From Gemmatimonadota bacterium (lineage in GTDB: Bacteria > Gemmatimonadota > Gemmatimonadetes > Longimicrobiales > Gaopeijiaceae), in assembly GCA_030550695.1 (NCBI GenBank), contig JAUQOX010000002.1, forward strand, positions 1 to 42,694: a stretch of DNA of 42,694 nt. The letters run 5' to 3'. Positions 9,847-19,238 of the stretch are shown piece by piece. The translations under genes and the position numbers were made by a program. The notes below the pieces were generated by a model. That model was given only the letters and a program-made list of their open reading frames with translations, was not told where the DNA came from and made no database searches. Every line of letters begins with the position of its first letter. Position 1 is the first letter of the stretch.

Positions 9847-10836
9847 ATGACTATGTCCAGCACCGAAGCAGGTGGAGAACGTCAAGTCGAGAAGGTGGTC
9901 ATCATCGGTTCGGGTCCGGCCGCCTGGACGGCGGCCATCTATGCGGCCCGGGCCAACCTGGCGCCGTTGGTGGTGGAAGGGCTTCCCAGTACGGAGATGA
10001 TCCCCGGCGGCCAGCTCATGTTCACGACCGAGGTGGAAAACTTCCCCGGCTTTCCCGAGCCGGTGGACGGACAAGAGCTGATGCACCGCATGAAGGCTCA
10101 AGCGGAACGCTACGGTACCCGTGTCCTGTCCGACGACGTGGTGGGGGTGGATTTCTCCTCGCAGCCCAAGCGCCTGAGTACGGCCTACAGCGGCGAGATT
10201 TGGGCCGAGGCGGTGATCGTGGCCACCGGGGCCCGGGCCAACTGGCTGGGGTTGCCCAACGAAACCCGCCTGGCCCGGAGCGGGGGCGGGGTGAGCGCCT
10301 GCGCCGTGTGCGACGGGGCCCTGCCGGCGTTCCGCAATCAGGTGCTGGTGGTGGTAGGGGGGGGGGATAGTGCCATGACCGAGGCGGAGCACCTGACCAA
10401 GTACGCCAGCCAGGTGGTCATTGTGCACCGGCGAGACCGTCTGCGGGCGTCGAAAATCCTGGCGGAGCGGGTCCTGGCCCACCCCAAGGTGCGGGTGGAA
10501 TGGAACAAGGTGGTGGTGGATATCCTGGGAGAGGACTTCGTGACGGGGGTCCGGCTGAAGGATACCCGCACGGGAGAGGAAAGCACCTTGGACTGCAAGG
10601 GGGTGTTCGTGGCCATCGGCCACACCCCCAACACCGCGTTCCTCAAGGGGGCCCTGGCCCTCAAGCCCAACGGTTACATCCAGGTGGAGCCCGGCACCAC
10701 CCGGACCAGCGTCCCCGGGGTGTTCGGCGCCGGAGACGTCATCGATGACCGTTACCGGCAGGCCGTCACCGCCGCCGCCACGGGCTGTATGGCGGCCTTG
10801 GATGCGGAGCAATGGCTGGCGGAGCACGGCCGATGA
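9847..10836 (+). CDS. trxB: Thioredoxin-disulfide reductase
   Basis: [26 protein letters not shown], redox motif [62 protein letters not shown]. Confidence 0.95.
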   Translation: MTMSSTEAGGERQVEKVVIIGSGPAAWTAAIYAARANLAPLVVEGLPSTEMIPGGQLMFTTEVENFPGFPEPVDGQELMHRMKAQAERYGTRVLSDDVVGVDFSSQPKRLSTAYSGEIWAEAVIVATGARANWLGLPNETRLARSGGGVSACAVCDGALPAFRNQVLVVVGGGDSAMTEAEHLTKYASQVVIVHRRDRLRASKILAERVLAHPKVRVEWNKVVVDILGEDFVTGVRLKDTRTGEESTLDCKGVFVAIGHTPNTAFLKGALALKPNGYIQVEPGTTRTSVPGVFGAGDVIDDRYRQAVTAAATGCMAALDAEQWLAEHGR

Positions 10837-10903
10837 CCGCCGAGGGCCGGCGTCGGGCGCGGCCCGAAAGGGCCGCCCCCCTGGCGGCCGCCGAGGAGGG
10901 GCC

Positions 10904-11626
10904 ATGAGCCGGGACGGTCGGGTTGCCCTGGTCACGGGGGGATCCCGGGGGATCGGACGGGCCATCGCCGCCACCCTGCTGGGGGAGGGCTTCCGGGTCA
11001 GCCTTACGGCCCGGACCGCCTCTGCCGCCGAAGGGGCCGCCGGGGCCCTGGCGGACGAGGTGGGAGGGGAGGTGCTGGGCCTCGCCGGTGACGTTCGGGA
11101 TCCCGAGGCGTGCCGGAGGGTGGTGGAGGCCACCGTGGCGCGGTTCGGGGGGCTGGACGTGCTGGTGAACAACGCCGGGGTGGGGAAGTTCGCTTCCGTG
11201 GCGGAGATGTCCCTGGAGGACTGGCGGCTTCAGATCGGAACGAACCTGGACGGGGTGTTCTTCATGAGCCGGGCGGCCATCCCCCACCTCCTCCGGTCCC
11301 CCGACCCCTGGATCCTCAACATCGGCTCCCTGGCCGGCCGCAACCCCTTTGCCGGGGGGGCCGCCTACAACGCCAGCAAGTTCGGCCTGGTAGGGCTTTC
11401 CGAAGCCATGATGCTGGACCTCCGGCACCAGGGCATTCGGGTGAGCCTCATCATGCCGGGAAGTGTGGACACCCGTTTCGGGGACCGGCCGGAAGGGGAG
11501 AAGGCGGGCTGGGCCCTCCGGCCCGAAGACGTGGCTCGGGCCGTGGTGGATCTCCTGGGCTACCCCGCCCACGCCCACCCCAGCCGGGTGGAGCTCCGGC
11601 CCAGCCGGCCCCCGCGGAAAGGGTAG
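10904..11626 (+). CDS. Short-chain dehydrogenase/reductase
   Basis: [32 protein letters not shown] motifs. Confidence 0.9.
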   Translation: MSRDGRVALVTGGSRGIGRAIAATLLGEGFRVSLTARTASAAEGAAGALADEVGGEVLGLAGDVRDPEACRRVVEATVARFGGLDVLVNNAGVGKFASVAEMSLEDWRLQIGTNLDGVFFMSRAAIPHLLRSPDPWILNIGSLAGRNPFAGGAAYNASKFGLVGLSEAMMLDLRHQGIRVSLIMPGSVDTRFGDRPEGEKAGWALRPEDVARAVVDLLGYPAHAHPSRVELRPSRPPRKG

Positions 11627-11645
11627 CTCAGAAAGGGGGGGCGCC

Positions 11646-13106
11646 GTGGGCGAGGGCTTTCGCAGGGAACGGGATGCCTTGGGGGAGGTATGGGTGCCGG
11701 CCGCGGCCCTCTACGGGGCGCAGACCCAGCGGGCGGTGGAGAACTTTCCCATCAGCGGCCAGCGGTTCCCCCGGCGGTTCCTCCGGGCCCTGGGGTTGGT
11801 CAAGGAGGCCGCCGCCCGGACCAACGAAGAGCTGGGGCTTTTGGATTCCGAAAGGGCAGGGGCCATCGCCCAGGCGGCGCGGGAGGTGGCGGAAGGGAAG
11901 TGGGACGATCAGTTCGTGGTGGATGTGTACCAGACCGGCTCCGGCACCTCCACGAACATGAACGCCAACGAGGTCATCGCCCGCCGGGCCGCCCAGATCC
12001 TGGGGTGGGAGCCCTCCCGGATCCACCCCAACGATCACGTGAACTTCGGCCAATCCTCCAACGACGTCATCCCCACCGCCCTCCACCTGGCTGCCCGGGA
12101 GGCGGTGGAGAGGGATCTGATTCCGGCCTTGGCGGGCCTCCACAGCGCCTTGGCGGAAAAGGCGTCCGCCTTCGACTCCATCCTGAAATCGGGAAGGACT
12201 CACCTCATGGATGCGGCCCCCGTGCGCCTGGGGCAGGAGTTCGCCGGATATGCCCGCCAGGTGGAGTTGGGGATCGGCCGGGTTCGAAGGGCCTCGGAGG
12301 AATTGGCCGAACTGCCCTTGGGGGGGACGGCCACCGGCACCGGCTTGAACACCCACCCGGAGTTCGCCGCAAGGGCCATCCGCCGCCTTGGTGAGGCCAC
12401 CGGGCTGGAGTTCCGGGAGGCGGTGAGCCGTTTCGAGGCCCAAGGGGCCCGGGATGCCGCCGTGATGCTCTCCGGCGCCCTGAATACCGTGGCCGTTTCC
12501 CTGACCAAGATCGCCGAGGACATCCGCTGGATGGCTTCGGGTCCCACCTCGGGCTTGGCGGAGATCCGGCTGCCCGCCGTTCAGCCCGGAAGCTCCATCA
12601 TGCCCGGCAAGGTGAACCCGGTGATGGCTGAGGCCCTCCTCATGGTGGCGGCCCGGGTCATGGGAAACCACGTGACTGTCACGGTGGCCGGGAGCCGGGG
12701 CAACTTCGAGCTGAACGCCATGATCCCCGTTCTGGCCTACGCCCTTTTGGAATCCATCACCCTCCTGGCCGCGGGCTCGGAGGTCTTTACCGAGCGCTGT
12801 GTGAGGGGGATCGAGGCCCGCCCGGAGAGGTGCCGCGAGCTTCTGGAGCGGAATCCTGCCCTGGCCACGGTACTGAACCTCGCCTTGGGTTACGACAGGG
12901 CCGCGGAAGTGGCCAAGGAAGCCGCCCAGGAGGGGATCACGGTTCGGGAGGCGGTGTTGCGCCGGGGGCTGCTTCCTTCCGAAGAGCTGGATCGCCTCCT
13001 GGACGTCCGGGCTATGACGGAGGGGGGACTGGGGAATCCAGCTCCAGGATCGGGGTCTCCCCCGGGATCACCGCTTCCGCCAATGGAAGACCCCCCGCCG
13101 GGATGA
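11646..13106 (+). CDS. fumC: Class II fumarate hydratase
   Basis: [50 protein letters not shown], and the signature [15 protein letters not shown] start at 11646. Confidence 0.94.
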   Translation: MGEGFRRERDALGEVWVPAAALYGAQTQRAVENFPISGQRFPRRFLRALGLVKEAAARTNEELGLLDSERAGAIAQAAREVAEGKWDDQFVVDVYQTGSGTSTNMNANEVIARRAAQILGWEPSRIHPNDHVNFGQSSNDVIPTALHLAAREAVERDLIPALAGLHSALAEKASAFDSILKSGRTHLMDAAPVRLGQEFAGYARQVELGIGRVRRASEELAELPLGGTATGTGLNTHPEFAARAIRRLGEATGLEFREAVSRFEAQGARDAAVMLSGALNTVAVSLTKIAEDIRWMASGPTSGLAEIRLPAVQPGSSIMPGKVNPVMAEALLMVAARVMGNHVTVTVAGSRGNFELNAMIPVLAYALLESITLLAAGSEVFTERCVRGIEARPERCRELLERNPALATVLNLALGYDRAAEVAKEAAQEGITVREAVLRRGLLPSEELDRLLDVRAMTEGGLGNPAPGSGSPPGSPLPPMEDPPPG

Positions 13107-13470
13107 CCCTGGTGAACTCCCCCTCCAGGATGAGGGGGTAGGCCCAACCTTCCCAGACCACCACCTGGAGGATCTTGGCCTCCCCCTGGAGGGGGGGGTG
13201 GGCCACGGGGCGGGTGAGGGCCCGCCAGGCCTGGTCCACGAGGCCCATGCGCTCGTTTACCGACGCCGCCCAACTGGCCTTCCTCAGGAGGACGCATTCC
13301 CTTCGTCCCGGTGCCCTTACCACTTTTCGGTGACCGGGGAAGCTGTGGGAAAGGAGGAATGCCAGGGCCTCGCCCACGGGCAGGGGCTCGGTGGCGTCCT
13401 CGAAGTACCCCGGCGTCCGTACCCGCCGGGGATCCCGGAGGTCGATGTAGCCGTCAGTGCAAACCCTCAT
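13012..13470 (-). CDS. Hypothetical protein (152 aa), antisense overlap with the fumC 3' end
   Basis: [85 protein letters not shown]...; protein-like composition. Confidence 0.65.
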   Translation of the reverse strand: MRVCTDGYIDLRDPRRVRTPGYFEDATEPLPVGEALAFLLSHSFPGHRKVVRAPGRRECVLLRKASWAASVNERMGLVDQAWRALTRPVAHPPLQGEAKILQVVVWEGWAYPLILEGEFTRVIPAGGLPLAEAVIPGETPILELDSPVPPPS

Positions 13471-13574
13471 GGCCTCCTCCTTGGGTGGCTTCCTGAGTCC
13501 GGAAGGGAGGGCCTCAAGGGGCGTGCCCGAGGGGGAAGGGTGGGAGGGAGGGATCCGCGGCAAAGGCGTAAGGT

Positions 13575-14609
13575 ATGGAGAAAGCTGGACTTAGCTCTCA
13601 GACACCCCGACCGGTCGAGGCGGCAACGGCTTCCGGGAGGGCGAACCGTTTTTCCGGGTCCGGGAAGAGTGTGCAAGGGGAACGCCCCGGCCCACGGCGG
13701 GACCCCCCCCGGGCCGATCCCCGACCGGCCCGGGACCTGGCTCCCGAAACCGACGAGCTGGGAAGCCATGTCTCCACCGCCGGGGGCGTGGAGCTGGCTC
13801 CCCGGAGGGCCCGGGAGATCGGGGCCGTGTGCCTTCAGCTCTTCACCAAACCGCCCAACCGGTGGACCGAGCCCACCTGGGATCCCGACGTCCCCCTTCG
13901 GTTCGCCAGGGCGAAGGCGGAGGAGAAGATCCAAGTGGTGGGATCCCACGATTCGTACCTCATCAACCTGGCCTCTCCCGATCCCGCCCTCTGGCAACGG
14001 TCCGTGGAGGCGTTCCGGCGCGAGCTGGCCCGATGCGCGGCCCTGGAGCTGGATTTCTTGGTGACCCACCCGGGCAACGCCACGGACGGGGATGTGGAGG
14101 GGGGACGGGACCGGAACGCCGAGGGTCTGGCCAGGGCCCTGGCGGAGGTCCGGGGTGGGACCCGGGTTCTCCTGGAGCTCACCGCCGGGGGAGGATCCAC
14201 GCTGGGGGGGTCGTTTGAGGACCTGGCGGCCCTTCTGGCGCGGATCCCCCCTCCCTGGAGGGACCGGGTGGGGATCTGCTTCGACACGTGCCACGCCTTC
14301 GCGGCCGGTTACGACCTGGTGGGGGACTACGAAGGGGTGTGGGCGGCCTTCGAGGCCGCCCTGGGACTCGACCGGCTGGCCCTGTTCCATCTCAACGACT
14401 CCCGCTACCCCCTGGGATCGCGGCGGGACCGGCACGAGCATCTGGGCGAGGGAACTTTGGGGGTGGAGCCCTTCCGCAGGATCCTGCAAGACCCGCGTTT
14501 TTCGGCCATCCCCAAGATCCTGGAAACCCCCAAGGAGCCGGACCCCGTCGCCAACGACCGGAAGAACCTGGCCTTCCTTCGGGCCCTTCGCTGGGGGGGC
14601 GGAAGCTGA
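13575..14609 (+). CDS. nfo: Deoxyribonuclease IV (endonuclease IV family)
   Basis: GSHVSTAGGVELAPRRAREIGAVCLQLF, FLVTHPGNA, GICFDTCHAFAAGYDL, LFHLNDSRYPLGSRRDRHEHLGEGTLG, ILETPKEPD. The N-terminal ~55 aa look non-native, so the true start is probably internal. Confidence 0.9.
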   Translation: MEKAGLSSQTPRPVEAATASGRANRFSGSGKSVQGERPGPRRDPPRADPRPARDLAPETDELGSHVSTAGGVELAPRRAREIGAVCLQLFTKPPNRWTEPTWDPDVPLRFARAKAEEKIQVVGSHDSYLINLASPDPALWQRSVEAFRRELARCAALELDFLVTHPGNATDGDVEGGRDRNAEGLARALAEVRGGTRVLLELTAGGGSTLGGSFEDLAALLARIPPPWRDRVGICFDTCHAFAAGYDLVGDYEGVWAAFEAALGLDRLALFHLNDSRYPLGSRRDRHEHLGEGTLGVEPFRRILQDPRFSAIPKILETPKEPDPVANDRKNLAFLRALRWGGGS

Positions 14610-14774
14610 AGGCGGGGTTCCAGCGGTGGGCCGGCGAGTGGACCCGCCTCCCCTTCCTTCCCTTCGTCCGGGGGGAGGCTGAAAGGGGGGGCTGCAGGGT
14701 TTGGGACGCAGCCGCAGCGGGCCGATCCGCCCCCGGGCGACGCCAGGGGGGGCGATGGTGGAGATTCCGGGTTC

Positions 14775-14803
14775 TGGACGCCCGCGCCGCAGGAGGGTAT
14801 ATT
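14775..14803 (+). promoter_or_regulatory. Putative promoter driving the 14811-15000 RNA
   Basis: TATATT (14798-14803) in an otherwise very GC-rich region. The -35 is weak. Confidence 0.35.
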
Positions 14804-14810
14804 GCTTTCG

Positions 14811-15003
14811 GGTGGGGTCGGGAGGCTCCGTTACTGAGCCAACACTGAAGAAGCCGGGACTGTTTCCTTCGGCGGACGTCCTGCCCCCGCAGAGGGGACT
14901 TCGGAACCCGGAGGGAAGTCACCAAACGTGATGGCCCGGGCTTCAGCAACCCCCTCCCGATTCCTCCCTGGGGCCGGCATCTGCGGGATGCCGGCCCTTT
15001 GTT
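14811..15003 (+). ncRNA. Candidate structured non-coding RNA or folE leader, family unknown
   Basis: Nested complementary helices: 14817-14823/14855... outer partner 14955-14961; GGCTC 14824-14828 / GAGCC 14836-14840; CTGAAG 14845-14850 / CTTCAG 14941-14946; CTGC(CCCC)GCAG 14881-14892. A terminator hairpin follows. No convincing ORF. Confidence 0.45.
14971..15003 (+). terminator. Intrinsic-type terminator
   Basis: Perfect 11-bp stem GGGCCGGCATC (14971-14981) - TGCGG - GATGCCGGCCC (14987-14997), followed by TTTGTTCTT. Confidence 0.75.
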
Positions 15004-15170
15004 CTTCCCCGGGGGCCCTCCGGTCGGCGGGGCCGCAGGATCCCCCCCCACAGTCTTGGGAGGGGCAGGGTGGGGGATCCCTGTCCCCGCCCGGGGGTAG
15101 GGACCGAGACGCCGGTTCGAGGGCCGGCCCCCCCGTAGCTTTCTGAACGCCAACTCCGGAGCGACACGGC

Positions 15171-15800
15171 ATGGCCAAGACGGTACGGCCCGAGGCGGGC
15201 CCTGGGAGGCTCGATACCACGGACCTGTCCAAGGTCCCTTTCCGGGAGCTGGTCAGGGAGATGATCCGGCGCCTCGACCCCGACCCCGACAGGGAAGGCC
15301 TGGCCCGGACCCCCGAAAGGGTGGAGAGGGCTTTCGGGTTCCTGACCAAGGGGTACCGGATGACCCCCGCCGAGGCCATCGGGGATGGGATTTTCGAAGA
15401 ACACCATCACAACATGGTGCTGGTGAAGGACATCGAGCTCTACTCCCTTTGCGAGCACCATCTTCTGCCCTTCTTCGGCAAGGCCCACGTGGCCTACATC
15501 CCCGACGGGAAGATCATGGGCCTGAGCAAAGCGGCCCGTCTGGTGGAGATGTATGCCCGCCGCTTCCAGGTCCAGGAACGCCTGACGGAGCAGATTGCCC
15601 AGGCCATTTGGGACTCCATCCAGCCCCTGGGGGTCGGAGTGGTGGTGGAGGCCTACCACTTGTGCATGATGATGCGGGGGGTGGAGAAGCAGAACTCCAA
15701 GACCATCACCTCGGCCATGAGGGGCTCCTTCCTGCGGGATCAGAAAACCCGCGACGAGTTCCTGCGCCTTTCCATGGCCGGCCACGTGCTGTTGTCCTGA
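15171..15800 (+). CDS. folE: GTP cyclohydrolase I
   Basis: [97 protein letters not shown]. Confidence 0.97.
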   Translation: MAKTVRPEAGPGRLDTTDLSKVPFRELVREMIRRLDPDPDREGLARTPERVERAFGFLTKGYRMTPAEAIGDGIFEEHHHNMVLVKDIELYSLCEHHLLPFFGKAHVAYIPDGKIMGLSKAARLVEMYARRFQVQERLTEQIAQAIWDSIQPLGVGVVVEAYHLCMMMRGVEKQNSKTITSAMRGSFLRDQKTRDEFLRLSMAGHVLLS

Positions 15801-15902
15801 AGCCTGCAAAACCGCGTCTTTCGGCGCCGCCGAAGACCGCCCTGGCCGGCTTCGCAACGACGAGTCTCGAAAACCCATCCAGGAGATTGCGGTTCCACGA
15901 GC

Positions 15903-16313
15903 ATGTACACCATTGCAGTTCAAGCGCACTACGATGCTGCGCATTACCTCCGGGATTACCAAGGCAAGTGTGCCCGTCTCCACGGTCATCGCTACGTGGT
16001 GGAGGTGGCCCTGCGGACGCGGGAAGTGGGGCCCAAGGGCATGGCCTGTGACTTCACCGACCTCAAGGCCTTGTTGAAGGAGCTTGCCGAGCGCTTCGAC
16101 CATCAGAACCTGAACGAGATTCCCCCCTTCGACGTGCTGGAAAGCACGGCGGAAAACCAGGCCCGCTATTTCTTCGACGAGATGAAGAAGCGCCTTCCGC
16201 CCCACCTGGCCGACGGGCTCCTGTATGCCCGGGTCATGGAAAGTCCCGGGCAATGGGCGCAGTACAGCCCCCTCCCCGACGGAGGGCCCATCCCCCCCTT
16301 CGGGGGGGCTTGA
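15903..16313 (+). CDS. queD: 6-carboxytetrahydropterin synthase / 6-pyruvoyl tetrahydropterin synthase family (QueD-like)
   Basis: YDAAHYL...KCARLHGHRYVVEVAL, DFTDLKALLKELAERFDHQNLNEI, ESTAENQARYFFDEM. Confidence 0.9.
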   Translation: MYTIAVQAHYDAAHYLRDYQGKCARLHGHRYVVEVALRTREVGPKGMACDFTDLKALLKELAERFDHQNLNEIPPFDVLESTAENQARYFFDEMKKRLPPHLADGLLYARVMESPGQWAQYSPLPDGGPIPPFGGA

Positions 16314-16326
16314 GGCTGCCTGTCCC

Positions 16327-16989
16327 GTGCATCTTCTCCTCACCGACCGACTGGTCTGTCCTCGGTGCGGGCCGCCCTTCGGGCTCATTCTCCTGGCCGA
16401 CGAAGTGCGGGAGCGCCGGATCCTCCGGGGGCGCTTCGGCTGTTCCAACTGTCGGGACGCCTTTCCGGTGGAGGGGGGGTTCGGAGACCTTCGTCCTCCC
16501 CCCCGCCGGCCCCTTCCCCCGCCGGAGGCCCCCCCTTCCCCTCCGGACCCCGAGGCTTCCCTCCGGTTGGCGGCCCTTCTGGGGGTTACCGGAGGGCCGG
16601 GGATGATCCTCATCCGGGGTCCGGCGGCGGAGGCAGGTCCTTGGCTGGCCTCCCGCCTTGCAGGGGTGGAGGTGGTGGTGGAGGATCCCTCCGTCCGGAG
16701 GCTCCACGAGGCCGAGGGGCTGAGCCGCATGGTGGCCGGCCTCCCCCTGCCCTTCTTCCCCGCAAGCTTCCGGGGAGTCGTGCTCTCGGGGTCGTACTCC
16801 CCAGAGGACCTGGCCGAGGCGGTGCGGGTGGTGGCTCCGGGAGCCAGGGTGGTCGCCCTCGGGGCCCCCGGGGGGACGGCGGAAAAGCTGGCCGAGTTGG
16901 GGGCGGAACTGTTGTGGGACGAGGGGGGGGTGGTGGTGGGCAGGGTAGGGCGCCCCCAGCCCCCGCTGGTCAGCTTGAAGCTCCGCTGA
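16327..16989 (+). CDS. Trm112-like zinc-ribbon protein with a degenerate Rossmann/methyltransferase-like C-terminus
   Basis: LLTDRLVCPRCGPPFGLILLADEVRERRILRGRFGCSNCRDAFPVEGGFGDL (two Cys pairs) followed by a MTase-like region ending in VVRVVAPGARVVALG. GTG start. Confidence 0.6.
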   Translation: MHLLLTDRLVCPRCGPPFGLILLADEVRERRILRGRFGCSNCRDAFPVEGGFGDLRPPPRRPLPPPEAPPSPPDPEASLRLAALLGVTGGPGMILIRGPAAEAGPWLASRLAGVEVVVEDPSVRRLHEAEGLSRMVAGLPLPFFPASFRGVVLSGSYSPEDLAEAVRVVAPGARVVALGAPGGTAEKLAELGAELLWDEGGVVVGRVGRPQPPLVSLKLR

Positions 16990-17113
16990 AAGACTCGGGG
17001 GCGTGGGCTTCCGGTTCCGGGGCGCTAGGCGCCGCATTGCAGCACCCTTGGGCCGGGAATAGCTTAACCCCGCGAAAGCCCATGGACCTTCGGTGACGAG
17101 GTAAGAACGCCCC

Positions 17114-17542
17114 ATGTCCTTCTGGAAGCACCTTTTCGGGGGAAGGCGGGGTCAGTCCCGGGTGGACTACTACGAGGAGGGGGTGGAACTCCTGGGAGAG
17201 GGCAAGTTCCACGAAGCCCTCACCTCCCTTCGGCTCGCCCTGAAGGAGAAGCCCGGCGATCCGGTGATCCTCCAGCAAATTGCCATCGCGTACACGCGGA
17301 TCGGCATGACGGACGAGGCGGCCAAGACGTACCGCCACGTTCTCCAGAAGGACCCGAAGGCCGTGGGGGCCCACTACGGTCTCGCCTTCCTGCTCCTCCG
17401 CTCCGGGCACCCCGACGAAGCCATCCCCCATCTCCGGGCCTTCCTGGCCGATCCACCTGCCGGGCCCGGGGCCGCCGAGCATGTGGCCCACGCCCGGGCT
17501 ACCCTGGCCCAGCTTACGGGAGAGGACCATGAGCAGCGTTGA
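17114..17542 (+). CDS. TPR-repeat protein
   Basis: YYEEGVELLGEGKFHEALTSLRLALKEKPGDPVILQQIAIAYTRIGMTDEAAKTYRHVLQKDPKAVGAHYGLAFLLL. Confidence 0.85.
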   Translation: MSFWKHLFGGRRGQSRVDYYEEGVELLGEGKFHEALTSLRLALKEKPGDPVILQQIAIAYTRIGMTDEAAKTYRHVLQKDPKAVGAHYGLAFLLLRSGHPDEAIPHLRAFLADPPAGPGAAEHVAHARATLAQLTGEDHEQR

Positions 17543-17963
17543 GTCGGTTCCTGTCCAAAAGAGGGTGAGCCTCACCTGGAGCGGCACCGGCATGGAGTAC
17601 CGAGGTCTCACGGAGGGTGGGGCCACGGCCCTCCTGGACGGTCAGGGGAAGGCGGGCCCTACCCCCATGGAGGCCTTGCTCCTGGCCCTGGCGGGGTGCA
17701 TGGCGGCGGATGTGCAGGTGATCCTGGAACGGTCTCGGGTCCCCTTCCGGGGCCTGGAGGTGGAGGTGGAGGGGGAGCGGGCCCCGGAGCATCCCAAGCG
17801 TTACACGCGGATCTCCCTGACCTACCGGGTGGCGGGTCCCGGCCCGGAGCACCAGGGCAAGCTGGAGCGGGCGGTGGAGCTGTCCCGGGAGAAGTTTTGC
17901 TCCGTGCTCCATTCTCTGCGGCCGGACATTCAGGTGGATGCCCGGATCCAGAGGGAACCGTGA
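17529..17963 (+). CDS. OsmC family protein
   Basis: GPTPMEALLLALAGCMAADVQVILE ... LSREKFCSVLHSL; conserved two-Cys OsmC/Ohr pattern. Overlaps the upstream TPR stop. Confidence 0.88.
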   Translation: MSSVESVPVQKRVSLTWSGTGMEYRGLTEGGATALLDGQGKAGPTPMEALLLALAGCMAADVQVILERSRVPFRGLEVEVEGERAPEHPKRYTRISLTYRVAGPGPEHQGKLERAVELSREKFCSVLHSLRPDIQVDARIQREP

Positions 17964-18037
17964 CCCGGCTTTCCCCGGGGGTTTGAGGCAAGGCGGGCCC
18001 TGTTCGACCCGCCCGATCCCTGGCCCATGAGGAGGGG

Positions 18038-18376
18038 GTGTCAGCGGTGTCCGGAGAGAGTCTGGTTCGCGTGGTGTTCGTGACGGTCCCGGACCGTGAG
18101 CAGGGGGTGGCCTTGGCCCGGAGGGTGGTGGAAGAAGGGCTGGCCGCCTGCGGAACCGTCTTGGGAGGAGGGGTCTCGGTGTACCGTTGGAAGGGGAGCG
18201 TCCAGGAGGACCCCGAGGCCCTGGTGGTGTTCAAGACGGCCGCCGCCCGGGTGGAGGAGCTGATGCGAAGGGTCGTGGAATGGCACCCCTACGAGGTGCC
18301 GGAGGTCCTGGCCTTGCCCGTGGAGGCGGGCCATCCCCCTTACCTGGCCTGGGTCCTGGGGGAAGAAGGGGGTTGA
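18038..18376 (+). CDS. cutA: Divalent-cation tolerance protein CutA
   Basis: VFVTVPDREQGVALARRVVEEGLAACGTVLGGGVSVYRWKGSVQEDPEALVVFKTA...HPYEVPEVLALPVEAG. GTG start. Confidence 0.92.
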   Translation: MSAVSGESLVRVVFVTVPDREQGVALARRVVEEGLAACGTVLGGGVSVYRWKGSVQEDPEALVVFKTAAARVEELMRRVVEWHPYEVPEVLALPVEAGHPPYLAWVLGEEGG

Positions 18377-18380
18377 GCCC

Positions 18381-19238
18381 ATGCCCGGAAAAGGAGGGGC
18401 GGGGCGGGGACGCAAACGGCCCTCGGCCCCCCCCGGCGGGGAGGTTCAGGAGCGTCTGCCGGGGTTGGGGGAGCCTGAGGGGGGAGGGGAGGAGGAAGGG
18501 GGGGAGGCCCCCGAGGGTGCGGCGCCCTCCGACGGCTTCGAAGGAGAGGTGGAGGTCCGGGAGGGAGGATGCCCGGCCGCTGGGGAAGCCGGAGGGGAGG
18601 GGGACCTGCCGGCGTGGGAGGAGCCGGTCCCGTGCGGGGGGAAGGACCTGCCGGCTCCCGGCCCCGGGGGGGAGCCGCCGGAGGCCGAGGAGGCCGCTCC
18701 GGAGCCTCCGCCCCCCCCGGACCCTCCCTCCCGCGTCTTCCTCCAGCGGGGGATTCGATTGGAGCAGGCCGGGGACCACGAAGGGGCCGTGGGGTGCTTC
18801 CGGGAGGCCTTGGCCCTGGACCCCGACTGCCCGGATTCGTGGACAGCCTTGGGGGGGGCGCTCACGGCCGTGGGGCGGTTCGCCGAGGCGGAGGAAGCTC
18901 TGCGGCACGCCCTCCGCCTGAAGCCGGAGGACCCCTCGGTCCGCTTCCGCCTGGGGATCCTCTCCTACCGGCGTGGCCTCTATGGGCAGGCGTCGGAAGA
19001 ACTGGGTCGGGCCTGCCGCCTGGCCCCCGAGGACGGATGGGCCCATTTTTACCGTGCTGAGGCGTTGAACCGATTGGACCGGGTGGAGGAGGCCTTGGAG
19101 GCGGCCTGGAAGGCCGTGGAACTTCTCCCGTCTCACCCCCGGGCCCACTACCTGCTGGGAATCCTCTTGGACAAGCAGAACCTTCCCCAGGAAGCCGCCC
19201 GGTGCTACCGGCGGGCCCGGGACCTGGGCGGATCATGA
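18381..19238 (+). CDS. TPR-repeat protein with a long low-complexity N-terminus
   Basis: C-terminal TPRs (LEQAGDHEGAVGCFREALALDPDCPDSWTALGGALTAVGRFAEAEEALRHALRLKPEDP). First ~115 aa are G/E/P-rich. Confidence 0.8.
   Translation: MPGKGGAGRGRKRPSAPPGGEVQERLPGLGEPEGGGEEEGGEAPEGAAPSDGFEGEVEVREGGCPAAGEAGGEGDLPAWEEPVPCGGKDLPAPGPGGEPPEAEEAAPEPPPPPDPPSRVFLQRGIRLEQAGDHEGAVGCFREALALDPDCPDSWTALGGALTAVGRFAEAEEALRHALRLKPEDPSVRFRLGILSYRRGLYGQASEELGRACRLAPEDGWAHFYRAEALNRLDRVEEALEAAWKAVELLPSHPRAHYLLGILLDKQNLPQEAARCYRRARDLGGS

Noticed and set aside
14811-14961. Assignment of the structured element as 6S RNA or a specific riboswitch
   Set aside because: The predicted helices are branched rather than rod-like as in 6S, and no known riboswitch consensus was recognised; left as unknown pending a covariance-model search.
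15111-15128. tRNA T-arm-like GCCGGTTCGAGGGCCGGC
   Set aside because: No matching D-arm, anticodon arm or acceptor stem in proper spacing; probably a simple hairpin in the folE leader.
14943-16730. 595-aa minus-strand ORF opposite folE/queD
   Set aside because: Antisense shadow of well-supported plus-strand genes, with R/P/G-biased composition.
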